This document shows positions 1-7,325 of a stretch of DNA of 11,373 nucleotides, one piece after another (position 1 is the first letter of the stretch; each line of letters opens with the position of its first letter). A model generated the notes under the pieces. That model saw nothing but the letters and a program-made list of their open reading frames with translations. It was not told where the DNA came from and made no database searches. Origin of the DNA: Candidatus Omnitrophota bacterium (GTDB taxonomy: Bacteria > Omnitrophota > Omnitrophia > Omnitrophales > JACROU01); the NCBI GenBank assembly GCA_016206875.1, contig JACQQR010000028.1, positions 1-11,373 on the forward strand. Reading direction: 5' to 3'. A program made the translations under genes and the position numbers.

Positions 1-32
1 CCGGCAGGAAAAGGCTGGATGTCCAAGCGCGA

Positions 33-2627
33 TCACGAACCATGACATTTTTTATACTTTTTTCCGCTGCCGCAGGGGCAAGGCTCATTTCTGCCCACTT
101 TGGGTCCGGCACGATGTTCGGGGGTCGTTTGAGGCAACGCCCCGGTAGGCAGATGCGAAGGCGCAAACATTTCTTCTTCGCCTTGTGCCTGGGGCTGGGG
201 CACGAGGCGGGAAGCGGACGCGGCTTCCGGATGCAGAAATTGCTGTTCGGAAGCTTCAAATACCTGAGCTTGGCTTTGTGCGGCGGCCGGCTCGGCTTTA
301 AACACAAATTCCACCACATCATGCTTAATGCTTTCCACCATGGCTTCAAACATATGGAAGGCTTCGTGGGAGTATTCCACAAGCGGATCCCGCTGGCCGT
401 AGGCCCGGAGCTGAATTCCCTCTTTTAAATTATCAATCGAATACAAATGGTCTTTCCATTTCGAATCAATCAACTGCAGCAAAATATATTTTTCCATATA
501 GAGCATCATAGACGGGCTGATACGCTTTTCCTTTTCTTCGTATTGTTTGCCGATACGCTCTCTGAGCTCTTCCTTCAATACTTCATCCTCCCAATCTTTT
601 TCCTTAAGCTCAGAGACGTCAACGTTGAATTGGCTTCTGAACACATCAAAAAATTTTCCTTCCTCGCGCTCTTCCGGTCCCATATTCTCATTGCGGTATT
701 CATGAATCAAAGAATCAAGCACTTCATCGGTCATTTCTAAAATATGTTCTTTGAGATCCGGGCTTTCCAGCGCCTTTCTTCTCTCCTCATAAATCACTTC
801 GCGCTGGCGGTTCATGACATTGTCGTATTCCAAAAGCATTTTGCGAATATCAAAGTTCCGGCTTTCCACGCGTTTTTGCGCCTGCGCAATGGCGCGTGTG
901 ACGAGCGGATGCTGAATGTCTTGGCCTTCCTCCATGCCCATTTTTTGCATCAGGCCTGAAATTCGGTCGGATCCGAAAATCCGCATCAGGTCATCCTCAA
1001 GAGAGAGGAAAAACCTGGAAGATCCCGGATCGCCCTGCCTCCCGGCACGTCCTCGAAGCTGATTATCAATGCGGCGGGCTTCATGGCGCTCCGTGCCAAC
1101 CACATGCAACCCGCCTTTTTGCGCTACGCCCTCGCCTAAAACGATGTCCGTTCCGCGGCCGGCCATGTTTGTGGAAATGGTGATCGCACCCGGCTGGCCT
1201 GCCCGTGAAATAATTTCGGCTTCTTTCTCGTGATATTTTGCGTTCAAAACGGCGTGAGGAATGTTTCTGCGTCTCAACAGATCGCTTAGATGTTCTGATT
1301 TTTCGATGGAAATTGTCCCCACAAGAACCGGCCTTTCTTGCTTGTAAAGCCCGGCGATTTCCTCAACCACCGCCTTAAATTTTTCATGCTCGGTCCGGTA
1401 AATGACGTCGGGTTGGTCGCTACGCACCATCGGCCTGTTGGTGGGAATGACGACAACTTCCAGCTTATAAATTTTCTCAAACTCCACGGCTTCAGTCTCT
1501 GCGGTTCCCGTCATCCCTGAAAGTTTTTTGTACATCCGGAAAAAATTCTGGAATGTGACTGTGGCCAAGGTTTGATTTTCGCGCTCGATGCGGACATTTT
1601 CTTTGGCTTCAAGGGCTTGGTGCAGCCCGTCGGAGAAACGCCGGCCGGGCATTAGGCGGCCGGTAAATTCATCCACAATAATCACTTGATTGTCTTTGAC
1701 GACATAATCCACATCGCGCTTAAACAAGGTGTGGGCGCGCAAGGCTTGCTGAATGTGATGAATTAAATCAATTTGCGTGTTCTCATAAAGATGCTCAATG
1801 TCCAACAAACTTTCACAGTGCTTAATTCCTTCTTCTGTCAAGGAAACCGTGTTGGTTTTTTCATCGATGGTGAAATCTGTTTCTTTATCGAGCCGGGGAA
1901 TCATTTTATCGATGCGATAGTACTTATCGGTAGATTCTTCGGCAGGACCGGAAATAATGAGCGGCGTGCGGGCTTCGTCAATTAATATGGAATCGACCTC
2001 ATCGACAATGGCGAAATTAAGTTCGCGCTGGCGCTTGGAATCCACGCTGTATTCCATATTATCTCTGAGATAGTCAAAACCAAATTCATTGTTCGTGCCA
2101 TAGGTGATGTCTGAATAATACGACTCGCGCCTGGATTTGGCATCCATGTCATGTTGAATGACGCCAATGGTAAGCCCCAAAAATTCATAAAGCGGGCCCA
2201 TCCAGCTTCGGTCACGGCGGGCCAGGTAATCATTCACTGTAACTACGTGCACCCCTTTGCCGGCAAGCGCATTCAGATAGACAGGGCAAGTGGCCACCAG
2301 CGTTTTTCCTTCCCCCGTGGCCATCTCCACGATTTTACCTCGATGAAGGAAGATGCCCCCTAAAAGCTGCGCGTCAAAATGGCGCATGCCAAGCACGCGG
2401 CGCGATGCCTCGCGCACAACGGCAAACGCCTCCACCAAGATGTCCTCCAACGCAACACCCGAAGCCACCCTTTTTCTAAACTCGGCGGTTTTCTCTTTTA
2501 GAGCTTCGTCGCTTAATTCGCGCAAAGCGGGTTCCAGCGCACTCATGGCGCTCACAAGCGGCCAAACTTTTTTAAGCCGGCGTTCGTTTTGCGTGCCGAA
2601 TAGTTTTTTTAGAACCAGGTTGATCAT
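33..2627 (-). CDS. secA: SecA preprotein translocase ATPase
   Basis: SecA is the cytoplasmic/peripheral membrane motor that uses ATP to push unfolded preproteins through SecYEG. From the ATG at 2627 the protein is 864 residues, close to family length (E. coli about 900). Walker A is MATGEGKT at residues 102-109, the DEAD-type Walker B is DEVD at 209-212, and helicase motif VI, QLRGRAGRQGDPG, is at 523-535. The C-terminus has a variable Ala/Gln/Pro-rich linker and ends in the SecB/lipid-binding zinc motif CPCGSGKKYKKCH (Cys850, Cys852, Cys861, His862). I chose 2627 because MINLVLKKLFG matches the usual SecA N-terminus. An in-frame ATG at 2684 would add 19 residues encoded by the 7-bp repeats (MPLTQHSALST...). 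Neither start has a clear Shine-Dalgarno. The gene is last in the visible murJ-uvrC-prfB-secA run and ends in TGA. Identity is certain; only the start is in doubt. Confidence 0.97.
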   Translation of the reverse strand: MINLVLKKLFGTQNERRLKKVWPLVSAMSALEPALRELSDEALKEKTAEFRKRVASGVALEDILVEAFAVVREASRRVLGMRHFDAQLLGGIFLHRGKIVEMATGEGKTLVATCPVYLNALAGKGVHVVTVNDYLARRDRSWMGPLYEFLGLTIGVIQHDMDAKSRRESYYSDITYGTNNEFGFDYLRDNMEYSVDSKRQRELNFAIVDEVDSILIDEARTPLIISGPAEESTDKYYRIDKMIPRLDKETDFTIDEKTNTVSLTEEGIKHCESLLDIEHLYENTQIDLIHHIQQALRAHTLFKRDVDYVVKDNQVIIVDEFTGRLMPGRRFSDGLHQALEAKENVRIERENQTLATVTFQNFFRMYKKLSGMTGTAETEAVEFEKIYKLEVVVIPTNRPMVRSDQPDVIYRTEHEKFKAVVEEIAGLYKQERPVLVGTISIEKSEHLSDLLRRRNIPHAVLNAKYHEKEAEIISRAGQPGAITISTNMAGRGTDIVLGEGVAQKGGLHVVGTERHEARRIDNQLRGRAGRQGDPGSSRFFLSLEDDLMRIFGSDRISGLMQKMGMEEGQDIQHPLVTRAIAQAQKRVESRNFDIRKMLLEYDNVMNRQREVIYEERRKALESPDLKEHILEMTDEVLDSLIHEYRNENMGPEEREEGKFFDVFRSQFNVDVSELKEKDWEDEVLKEELRERIGKQYEEKEKRISPSMMLYMEKYILLQLIDSKWKDHLYSIDNLKEGIQLRAYGQRDPLVEYSHEAFHMFEAMVESIKHDVVEFVFKAEPAAAQSQAQVFEASEQQFLHPEAASASRLVPQPQAQGEEEMFAPSHLPTGALPQTTPEHRAGPKVGRNEPCPCGSGKKYKKCHGS

Positions 2628-2630
2628 ATA

Positions 2631-2717
2631 AGTGCTGAGTGCTGAGTCCTGAGTGCTGAGTGCTGAGTGCTGAGTTAAAGGCATTTACTCAGGACTCGGC
2701 ACTCAGGACTCAGGACT
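2631..2717. repeat. Head-to-head 7-bp repeat array (imperfect hairpin)
   Basis: On the plus strand six heptamers AGTGCTG (one variant, AGTCCTG) plus AGT fill 2631-2675. After an 11-base spacer (2676-2686), four heptamers of ACTCAGG/ACTCGGC type plus ACT fill 2687-2717. The second block is the reverse complement of the first, so 31 bases of each arm can pair with 28 matches and form a long hairpin. It occupies nearly all of the 92-bp space between the prfB stop and the secA ATG. Similar ACTCAGC/GACTCAG repeats, read as QHSALST peptides, are seen dispersed in many environmental bacterial genomes (general recollection, not searched). The effect on secA expression is inferred. Confidence 0.9.
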
Positions 2718-2719
2718 AT

Positions 2720-3830
2720 TTATTTCCCCATGCGCGCTCTTAAATACGCTTCAATGAATAAATCGATGCTTCCGTCCATCACACGCGTTACGTCCGAAGT
2801 TTCCGCATTCGTCCGATGGTCTTTAGCCAGCGAATAAGGCTGGAATACATAAGAACGGATTTGCGAGCCCCAGGCTATATCTTTTTTTTCGCCGTAGCGC
2901 TCAAGCAATTTAACATTTTCTTCCATGCGCTTCTTTTCATAGAGCCGGGCTTTGAGCACTTTCATGGCCGATTGCTTATTTTTATATTGCGACCGCTCAT
3001 TTTGGCATTGGACGACAATGCCTGTGGCCAAATGAGTGATGCGCACGGCGCTTGAAGTTTTATTCACATGCTGCCCGCCCGCCCCGCCGGCACGGTAGGT
3101 GTCAATTTTTATTTCCGACTCTTTAATTTCAATTTCAGGAATGTCTTCCACATCGGCAACAACATCCACAGAGGCAAAGGAAGTATGACGGCGTTTGTTT
3201 GCATCGAAGGGAGAGATGCGCACCAGCCGGTGCACTCCGGTTTCTGATTTTAAATAACCGTAGGCGTAGGGACCGCGCACAAAAAATGTGACATTTTTAA
3301 TGCCGGCCTCTTCCCCTGCCAACTCGTCAAAAAGCTCCAGGCGAAATCCTTTGGCCTCAACCCATCTCACGTACATACGAAAGAGCATGCTGGTCCAATC
3401 GCAAGCCTCGGTTCCGCCGGCGCCGGCATTGATGCTGACGATAGCGTCGTTTTTGTCGAGTCTATCCGGCATGAGCTGGCGGAATTCAATAGCGCCGAGC
3501 TGGCTTTCCAGCCTTTTGATTTCCTGATCAAATTCTTGAAGGGATGAAGCATCGGTATCGGAAAGAAGCGGGGCCAGTTCCACCAAATCTTGAATCTGTT
3601 TTTCGCATTGCGCGATGGGGTCCACCAGAACTTTTAATGCCTTGAGCTGCTCCACTGTTTCTTGCGCTTCTTTCTGTCGGGACCAAAAATCGGGAGCCGC
3701 CATTTTTTCATTCAGCAAACGAATTTCCGCCTCCCTGCCGCCGAGGTCAAAGACACCTCCTGAGCTCGGAAGTTTTGTGCTTCAATTTTTCCACTTGCTC
3801 TTTGAGTTCACTGGCGCGGTTTTCATTCAC
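2720..3830 (-). CDS. prfB: Peptide chain release factor 2, with programmed +1 frameshift
   Basis: RF2 recognises UAA and UGA in the ribosomal A site and triggers peptide release. The main reading frame (2720-3748) shows the stop-recognition tripeptide SPF and the catalytic GGQ within AGGAGGQHVNK. The gene begins in another frame: a GTG at 3828-3830 opens a 25-codon reading frame (VNENRASELKEQVEKLK...) ending in CTT TGA, with TGA at 3747-3749. A +1 slip at CTT continues as GAC CTC GGC GGC and joins the main frame, giving 25+10+332 = 367 residues. SPF then falls at 204-206 and GGQ at 249-251, almost exactly the E. coli RF2 layout (365 residues). A main-frame TTG at 3716-3718 is an internal Leu codon and not the start. 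The gene lies 40 bp after uvrC. Expression is expected to be autoregulated: low RF2 slows termination at UGA and favours the shift. Confidence 0.96.
3747..3761 (-). promoter_or_regulatory. prfB: prfB +1 programmed frameshift signal
   Basis: On the coding strand the sequence reads AGGAGG TGT CTT TGA C. An internal Shine-Dalgarno-like AGGAGG (3756-3761) sits three bases before the slippery CTT (3750-3752), which is followed by the in-frame UGA (3747-3749) and a C. This matches the classical RF2 recoding signal (AGGGGGTATCTTTGAC in E. coli) in order and spacing. When RF2 is scarce the peptidyl-tRNA slips one base forward onto UUU and translation continues at GAC. Confidence 0.95.
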
Positions 3831-3857
3831 GGGTCAGGTCTCTTTCTTTTCTGTACC

Positions 3858-3872
3858 AGTACATGTTGTACT
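3858..3872. repeat. 15-bp inverted repeat between uvrC and prfB
   Basis: AGTACA-TGT-TGTACT on the plus strand is a perfect 6-bp inverted repeat with a 3-base centre. It overlaps the uvrC stop codon (3871-3873) and lies 28 bp upstream of the prfB GTG. It looks like an operator or a small hairpin. There is no T-tract to make it a terminator, and I cannot assign a regulator. Confidence 0.35.
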
Positions 3873-5292
3873 ATGTTAGTAAAAACTCCCGCACTTTGCG
3901 GGCTAATAATATAGGCATACGGGCCCTATAGGCAATGCTTTCGGCGTTGGCTTTTTTCAACTCTTCCACCGAACCGAATGCGCGGATCAAGGCGCGCTTT
4001 CTTAAGTGTCCAATTCCTTCCATCTCGTCCAGAACCGATTCAAAAAGCTTCCGCCCGCGAAGCTTTCTATGATACGTAACCGCAAAACGATGCGCCTCAT
4101 CTCTTACCTTTTGCACTAAATGAAGAAGAGGGGAATCCCGTTCAACGGGCAAGGGTTTGGAAGACCGGACAGTGTAAATTTGTTCAAATCGTTTTGCAAT
4201 AGAAATCAAGGCCACATCGGTAAACGCTTCTTCACAAAGCACGGCATGGGCTGCGTTCAAATGCCCTTTACCTCCGTCAATCACAATGACGTCCGGAATC
4301 ACTTCCTCACGGCCTTCCCGGATGCCTCGGATCATTCTGCGGAGGGCTTCTTGAATCATGGAATAATCGTCAATCCCTGTCACGGTTTTGATTTTGTAAC
4401 GGCGATAATCGAATGTATCCGGTAACTCCCGAAAGAAGCTTACTTTTGAGGCCACCGCTTGATGGCCCATGATATTCGACACATCAAAACAGACGATTCG
4501 CTCGGGATATTTTTTGAGATTCAATATTTGTTTTAACTGGCTGGTTGCTGTTGTGGAAATAACGCGGTTGGGATTCAGCCGGTCAAAACGCTTTCGACGC
4601 AGCTGCGATAAGGCCTGAATTTGCCCTTTGTAAATTTGCGCCTCTTCAAACTTGAGTTCTCGGGCCCGAGTCTCCATTTTTTCGGTTAAATATTCGATAA
4701 GGCTTTTTTTGCCGCCGCCCAAAAAAGAGGATATCTCATCAATAAGACCGCTATATTCCTTTTTTTTCTCCGGGTAAATGCACGGCGCAATGCATTGGCC
4801 TAAGTGGTAGTACAAACAAGCCGTCTTGGGCAGCACCCGGCATTTCCGAATGGGGAAAATTTCATGAATTAAACGCAGCGCTTCGCGCAGCAACCGGGCG
4901 TCGGTAAACGGCCCGTAGTAGCGCGCCTTAGGATCGGTTTTTTCGCGCGTCAACACTAACTTAGGAAAGGGCTCGCGCGTAATTTTAACTAACGGATAGC
5001 TTTTATCGTCTTTAAGGCGCGTGTTGTAGCGGGGCTTGTGTTGATTGACGAGCTGGGCCTCTAAAAGCAACGCCTCCACTTCTGTGGGAGTTTCGATGTA
5101 ATCAATATCCGTAACCCATTTCACCAAAACGCCAATGAGCGGGCCGTGCATCACATCTTTTTGAAAATACGAGGCCACACGCTTGCGTAAGGACCCGGCC
5201 TTTCCGATATAAAGCACTTCCCCGGCCTCATTTTTCATCAGATACACGCCCGAGGTGTCCGGCAATTGCCTTATTTTTTGAAGAATATCCAT
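3871..5292 (-). CDS. uvrC: UvrC excinuclease subunit, compact form
   Basis: UvrC makes both incisions flanking a DNA lesion after loading by UvrA/UvrB. The GIY-YIG 3'-nuclease is N-terminal (GVY at 15-17, YIG at 28-30, Glu73 region). It is followed by four cysteines (151, 159, 167, 171), as in the Fe-S ligands of E. coli UvrC, although the first spacing is C-x7-C and not the longer E. coli one. A UVR (UvrB-binding) motif lies at about 197-233. The RNase H-like 5'-nuclease keeps its acidic/His residues: CFDVS (Asp270), DDY (308-310), IDGGKG (Asp339) and RDEAH (His401). A helix-hairpin-helix region ends the protein (about 424-473). At 473 residues it is some 135 shorter than the usual ~610. The loss lies between the UVR motif and CFDVS, about 37 residues here against about 160 in E. 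coli. The reading frame is intact, so this looks like a natural short form and not a pseudogene. The ATG overlaps the end of murJ by 22 bp, which suggests translational coupling. Confidence 0.93.
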   Translation of the reverse strand: MDILQKIRQLPDTSGVYLMKNEAGEVLYIGKAGSLRKRVASYFQKDVMHGPLIGVLVKWVTDIDYIETPTEVEALLLEAQLVNQHKPRYNTRLKDDKSYPLVKITREPFPKLVLTREKTDPKARYYGPFTDARLLREALRLIHEIFPIRKCRVLPKTACLYYHLGQCIAPCIYPEKKKEYSGLIDEISSFLGGGKKSLIEYLTEKMETRARELKFEEAQIYKGQIQALSQLRRKRFDRLNPNRVISTTATSQLKQILNLKKYPERIVCFDVSNIMGHQAVASKVSFFRELPDTFDYRRYKIKTVTGIDDYSMIQEALRRMIRGIREGREEVIPDVIVIDGGKGHLNAAHAVLCEEAFTDVALISIAKRFEQIYTVRSSKPLPVERDSPLLHLVQKVRDEAHRFAVTYHRKLRGRKLFESVLDEMEGIGHLRKRALIRAFGSVEELKKANAESIAYRARMPILLARKVREFLLT

Positions 5293-6827
5293 TCAAAAGC
5301 TCTTTTCATTTCGTGCATACCGGTCATAAAACAGCCGGCAATCAAAAAACAAATTCCGGCCGCTATGGCCAAGAATAACCGCAATATTGTGCCGGCAAAT
5401 CCGCTTGAAATCCCGCCCAAAGGAATATGGGAATATACCCAGGCCACACCTACTCCCATCATGAGGCTTACCCCCAGGACTTTGAAGCAAAAAATTAAAA
5501 TTCTTCCGGAATCCAATTCCCGGGATTTCTTTTGGAATAAAAAATAGAGGATGAAAAAATTTGCGGCCCCCGAAATAGAAGTAGAGAAAGCAAGTCCTCC
5601 AACGCCCCCTATCCGCCAAAGTAACGGGCACAAAATCAAATGAATCAAAATGGCGAAAAATCCCGCTTTCATCGGAATGCTTGTATGCTGCATTCCGTAA
5701 AACGCCGCGGCAATCGTTGGAATGAGCGCATAAAAAGGGAGCCCTGCCGCGTAGCCGATTAATGACGCGCCTGTTTTAAGCGTATCAGAGGCGGTAAATT
5801 CCCCTCGCTCAAATAAAGTCTGCACAATCGGGTGGGCCAAGGCAATCAATCCTACCGCGGAGGGAAGAATGATCCACATCACGGAACGAATAGAAAAGGA
5901 GAGCGTGCCGGCCATTTCCTCTCGTTGATTTTCCGAAGCCTGATGCGAATATTCAGGAACCAGCACCGTACTTAAGGAAACGGCAAAAAGTCCTAAGGGA
6001 AATTGCATGAGCCGGCTCGCATACCAGAGGATGGAGCTCATGCCTTCCTCAAACAAATAGCCGAATAAAAAATCGGCGAGCAAATTGATATACAGAACGG
6101 AAAACCCGGCAATCGTAGGCCCAATAGCCCGCATAAATCGCTGCCTATGCGATGAATGGGCCTGCCATATACGCACCAAAAATTTCCGCTGCTCGCCAAG
6201 CGCAATCCACTGAATAAGCAGCTGAAGAAATCCGGCTAAAACAATAATCCAACACAACATTTGAACTCGGGTCACTGACGGAAGAGATAATTTTGGTAAA
6301 AGCCAGAGCACGGCTCCGAGCCAACTGGCATTTAAAATGATTGTGGAAAGCGCAGGCGCTACAAAATGCCTTTGGGCATTCAACACGGCTCCGAAAAGCC
6401 CCGCGGCGAGCAGCAAAAACGAATAAGGAATTAAAATGGCCATAAAATCAAAAGCCAATTTCCATTTCCCGGGCAATAAATGAAATAGGCCGGTTGACAA
6501 TAAAAATCCGTAAAAGCCGAATGCAAAAATTAAGAAGACGAGGAAAATCGATTTCGCCACGTGGGAGGTAAACTCCAAAGCCGCGTCTCTTCCCTCTTTT
6601 TGCAAAATTTCTACATAAATGGGAATGAAAGCGCTTGAAACGGCTCCTTCAAAAAAAAGCCGGCGCAATAAATTGGGAAGGCTGAAAGCAAGGACAAAAG
6701 CATCCCACACACGGCCGGCTCCGAAAAGCCCGGCGCTGGCAATATCGCGGGCCATGCCCAAAATCCGGGATATGAGCGTAAGGCCTCCTACTTTTCCGGC
6801 TGAGGCAAGCAATTTAAATCGTGTCAT
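5271..6827 (-). CDS. murJ: MurJ (MviN) lipid II flippase
   Basis: MurJ is the inner-membrane flippase that moves the peptidoglycan precursor lipid II to the periplasmic face. At 518 residues it has family-typical length, with many hydrophobic segments along its whole length, consistent with about 14 transmembrane helices of the MOP superfamily. The hallmark N-terminus is present: SRILGMARDI (Arg21, Arg27) and LPNLLRRLFFEGAVSSAFIP (51-70). The later ASRLMQFPLG carries Arg272. These correspond to the functionally important arginines of E. coli MurJ (R18, R24, R52, R270). The ATG at 6825-6827 gives this canonical start. An upstream ATG at 6838-6840 is out of frame, and no good Shine-Dalgarno is visible. 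It diverges from rpsT and heads the murJ-uvrC-prfB-secA run. Confidence 0.96.
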   Translation of the reverse strand: MTRFKLLASAGKVGGLTLISRILGMARDIASAGLFGAGRVWDAFVLAFSLPNLLRRLFFEGAVSSAFIPIYVEILQKEGRDAALEFTSHVAKSIFLVFLIFAFGFYGFLLSTGLFHLLPGKWKLAFDFMAILIPYSFLLLAAGLFGAVLNAQRHFVAPALSTIILNASWLGAVLWLLPKLSLPSVTRVQMLCWIIVLAGFLQLLIQWIALGEQRKFLVRIWQAHSSHRQRFMRAIGPTIAGFSVLYINLLADFLFGYLFEEGMSSILWYASRLMQFPLGLFAVSLSTVLVPEYSHQASENQREEMAGTLSFSIRSVMWIILPSAVGLIALAHPIVQTLFERGEFTASDTLKTGASLIGYAAGLPFYALIPTIAAAFYGMQHTSIPMKAGFFAILIHLILCPLLWRIGGVGGLAFSTSISGAANFFILYFLFQKKSRELDSGRILIFCFKVLGVSLMMGVGVAWVYSHIPLGGISSGFAGTILRLFLAIAAGICFLIAGCFMTGMHEMKRAFEWIFFKK

Positions 6828-6841
6828 TTTGCCATGTCATT

Positions 6842-6871
6842 TTGTTGGTGAAATCATTTGGGGTGTATGCT
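6842..6871 (+). promoter_or_regulatory. Possible sigma-70 promoter for rpsT
   Basis: TTGTTG (6842-6847), an 18-base spacer and TATGCT (6866-6871) loosely fit -35/-10 boxes on the plus strand. If used, the rpsT transcript would have a leader of about 160 bases containing all the hairpins of the repeat element at 6898-6997. The match is moderate, and I found no better candidate nearer to rpsT and no convincing one for murJ. Confidence 0.25.
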
Positions 6872-6897
6872 ACATTACGCCGTCGTTGCCTTCCCTG

Positions 6898-6997
6898 GTG
6901 TCATTCCGGCGGAGGCCGGAATCTTTCCGCCAGAGGCGGATCCGCCTCTGGCGGAAAAACCTTAAAAACAAGATGCCAGCCTTCGCTGGCATGACAC
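6898..6997. repeat. Nested inverted-repeat element ('PAKAGI/PAFAGMT' type)
   Basis: This 100-bp element is bounded by the inverted repeat GTGTCAT (6898-6904) / ATGACAC (6991-6997). Inside are three hairpins: ATTCCGGC-GGAG-GCCGGAAT (6903-6922), a perfect 34-bp palindrome with no loop (6924-6957) and ATGCCAGC-CTTC-GCTGGCAT (6973-6992). Read as protein, its strands give MPAFAGMT and MPAKAGIL. These are the telltale false peptides of a family of dispersed intergenic repeats known in many bacteria, often considered non-autonomous mobile elements. It lies between the divergent murJ and rpsT genes, so both upstream regions have to accommodate it. No transposase is nearby. Confidence 0.85.
6924..6957. 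repeat. 34-bp perfect palindrome in the repeat element
   Basis: Positions 6924-6940 are the exact reverse complement of 6941-6957, with a 17-bp arm centred on GGA|TCC and no spacer. The arm is built from TTTCCGCC-AGAGGCGGA. Each half also contains a smaller inverted pair (CCGCC / GGCGG), so cruciform or hairpin forms are possible. Confidence 0.92.
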
Positions 6998-7020
6998 ACT
7001 TAGGATACGTACCCTTCATA

Positions 7021-7026
7021 AAGGAG
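7021..7026 (+). promoter_or_regulatory. Ribosome binding site of rpsT
   Basis: AAGGAG lies 11 bases before the rpsT ATG. It is the expected Shine-Dalgarno and supports the start at 7038. It falls just outside the repeat element, so translation initiation of rpsT is not disrupted by it. Confidence 0.75.
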
Positions 7027-7037
7027 CTTTTGAGCAA

Positions 7038-7301
7038 ATGCCGAATATTAAATCTGCGGAAAAAAGAATGCGCAGCGACGCAAAAAAGCGCGCTCACAAT
7101 CACTCAGTGAAATCCGAGCTAAAAACTCTCTCCAGAAAGCTGTCCTCGCTGGGAAAAGAAAATGTAAGCGAAGCTAAAAACCTGACCCGCGCATTAGTCA
7201 GCAAATACGACAAAGCGGTACAGATGGGCGTGATTCCTCAAGGCCGCGCAAGCCGGCGCAAGTCCCGCATTCAAGCTTTCGTAAATAAATTAACCCGCTA
7301 A
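7038..7301 (+). CDS. rpsT: Small ribosomal subunit protein bS20
   Basis: S20 is a primary 16S rRNA-binding protein that stabilises the 30S subunit. The product has 87 residues, the normal S20 length, and is very rich in Lys/Arg. It has the typical N-terminus MPNIKSAEKRMR, the central HNHSVKSELKT helix, and a C-terminal half ending KGxxSRRKSRI-like (GRASRRKSRIQAFVNKL). It is the only plus-strand gene recognised here, divergent from murJ and convergent with holA; only 24 bp separate its TAA from the holA stop. The order lptE-holA-rpsT-murJ is familiar from other diderm bacteria, although rpsT is here on the opposite strand. In E. coli S20 represses its own translation; nothing here proves or excludes that. 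Confidence 0.97.
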   Translation: MPNIKSAEKRMRSDAKKRAHNHSVKSELKTLSRKLSSLGKENVSEAKNLTRALVSKYDKAVQMGVIPQGRASRRKSRIQAFVNKLTR

Positions 7302-7325
7302 GAAGCCGAAGGCGCCTATCCGGCT

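Noticed and set aside
1..32. Start of another gene or a terminator after secA
   Set aside because: Only 32 bases are available and I see neither a convincing hairpin nor a start with a ribosome site.
42..428. Plus-strand ORFs opposite secA, including MTFFILFSAAAG...
   Set aside because: They are antisense shadows of the strongly supported secA coding frame. The apparent hydrophobic start comes from reverse-reading the C-terminal zinc motif.
2631..2717. A CRISPR-like or minisatellite array
   Set aside because: The units are 7 bp, contiguous and without spacers, and they invert in the middle. This is a repeat hairpin and not a CRISPR.
3720..3830. A frameshift error or broken prfB
   Set aside because: The in-frame TGA sits in the exact RF2 recoding context and restores a 367-residue protein with canonical SPF and GGQ positions.
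6619..7110. Open reading frames through the repeat element on both strands (peptides with MPAFAGMT and MPAKAGIL)
   Set aside because: These are by-products of a dispersed intergenic repeat plus the reverse frames of murJ and rpsT. They have no ribosome site or family support.
7302..7325. Bidirectional terminator between rpsT and holA
   Set aside because: AGCCG...CGGCT could pair over a 12-base loop, but the stem is short and no T-tract follows on either strand.
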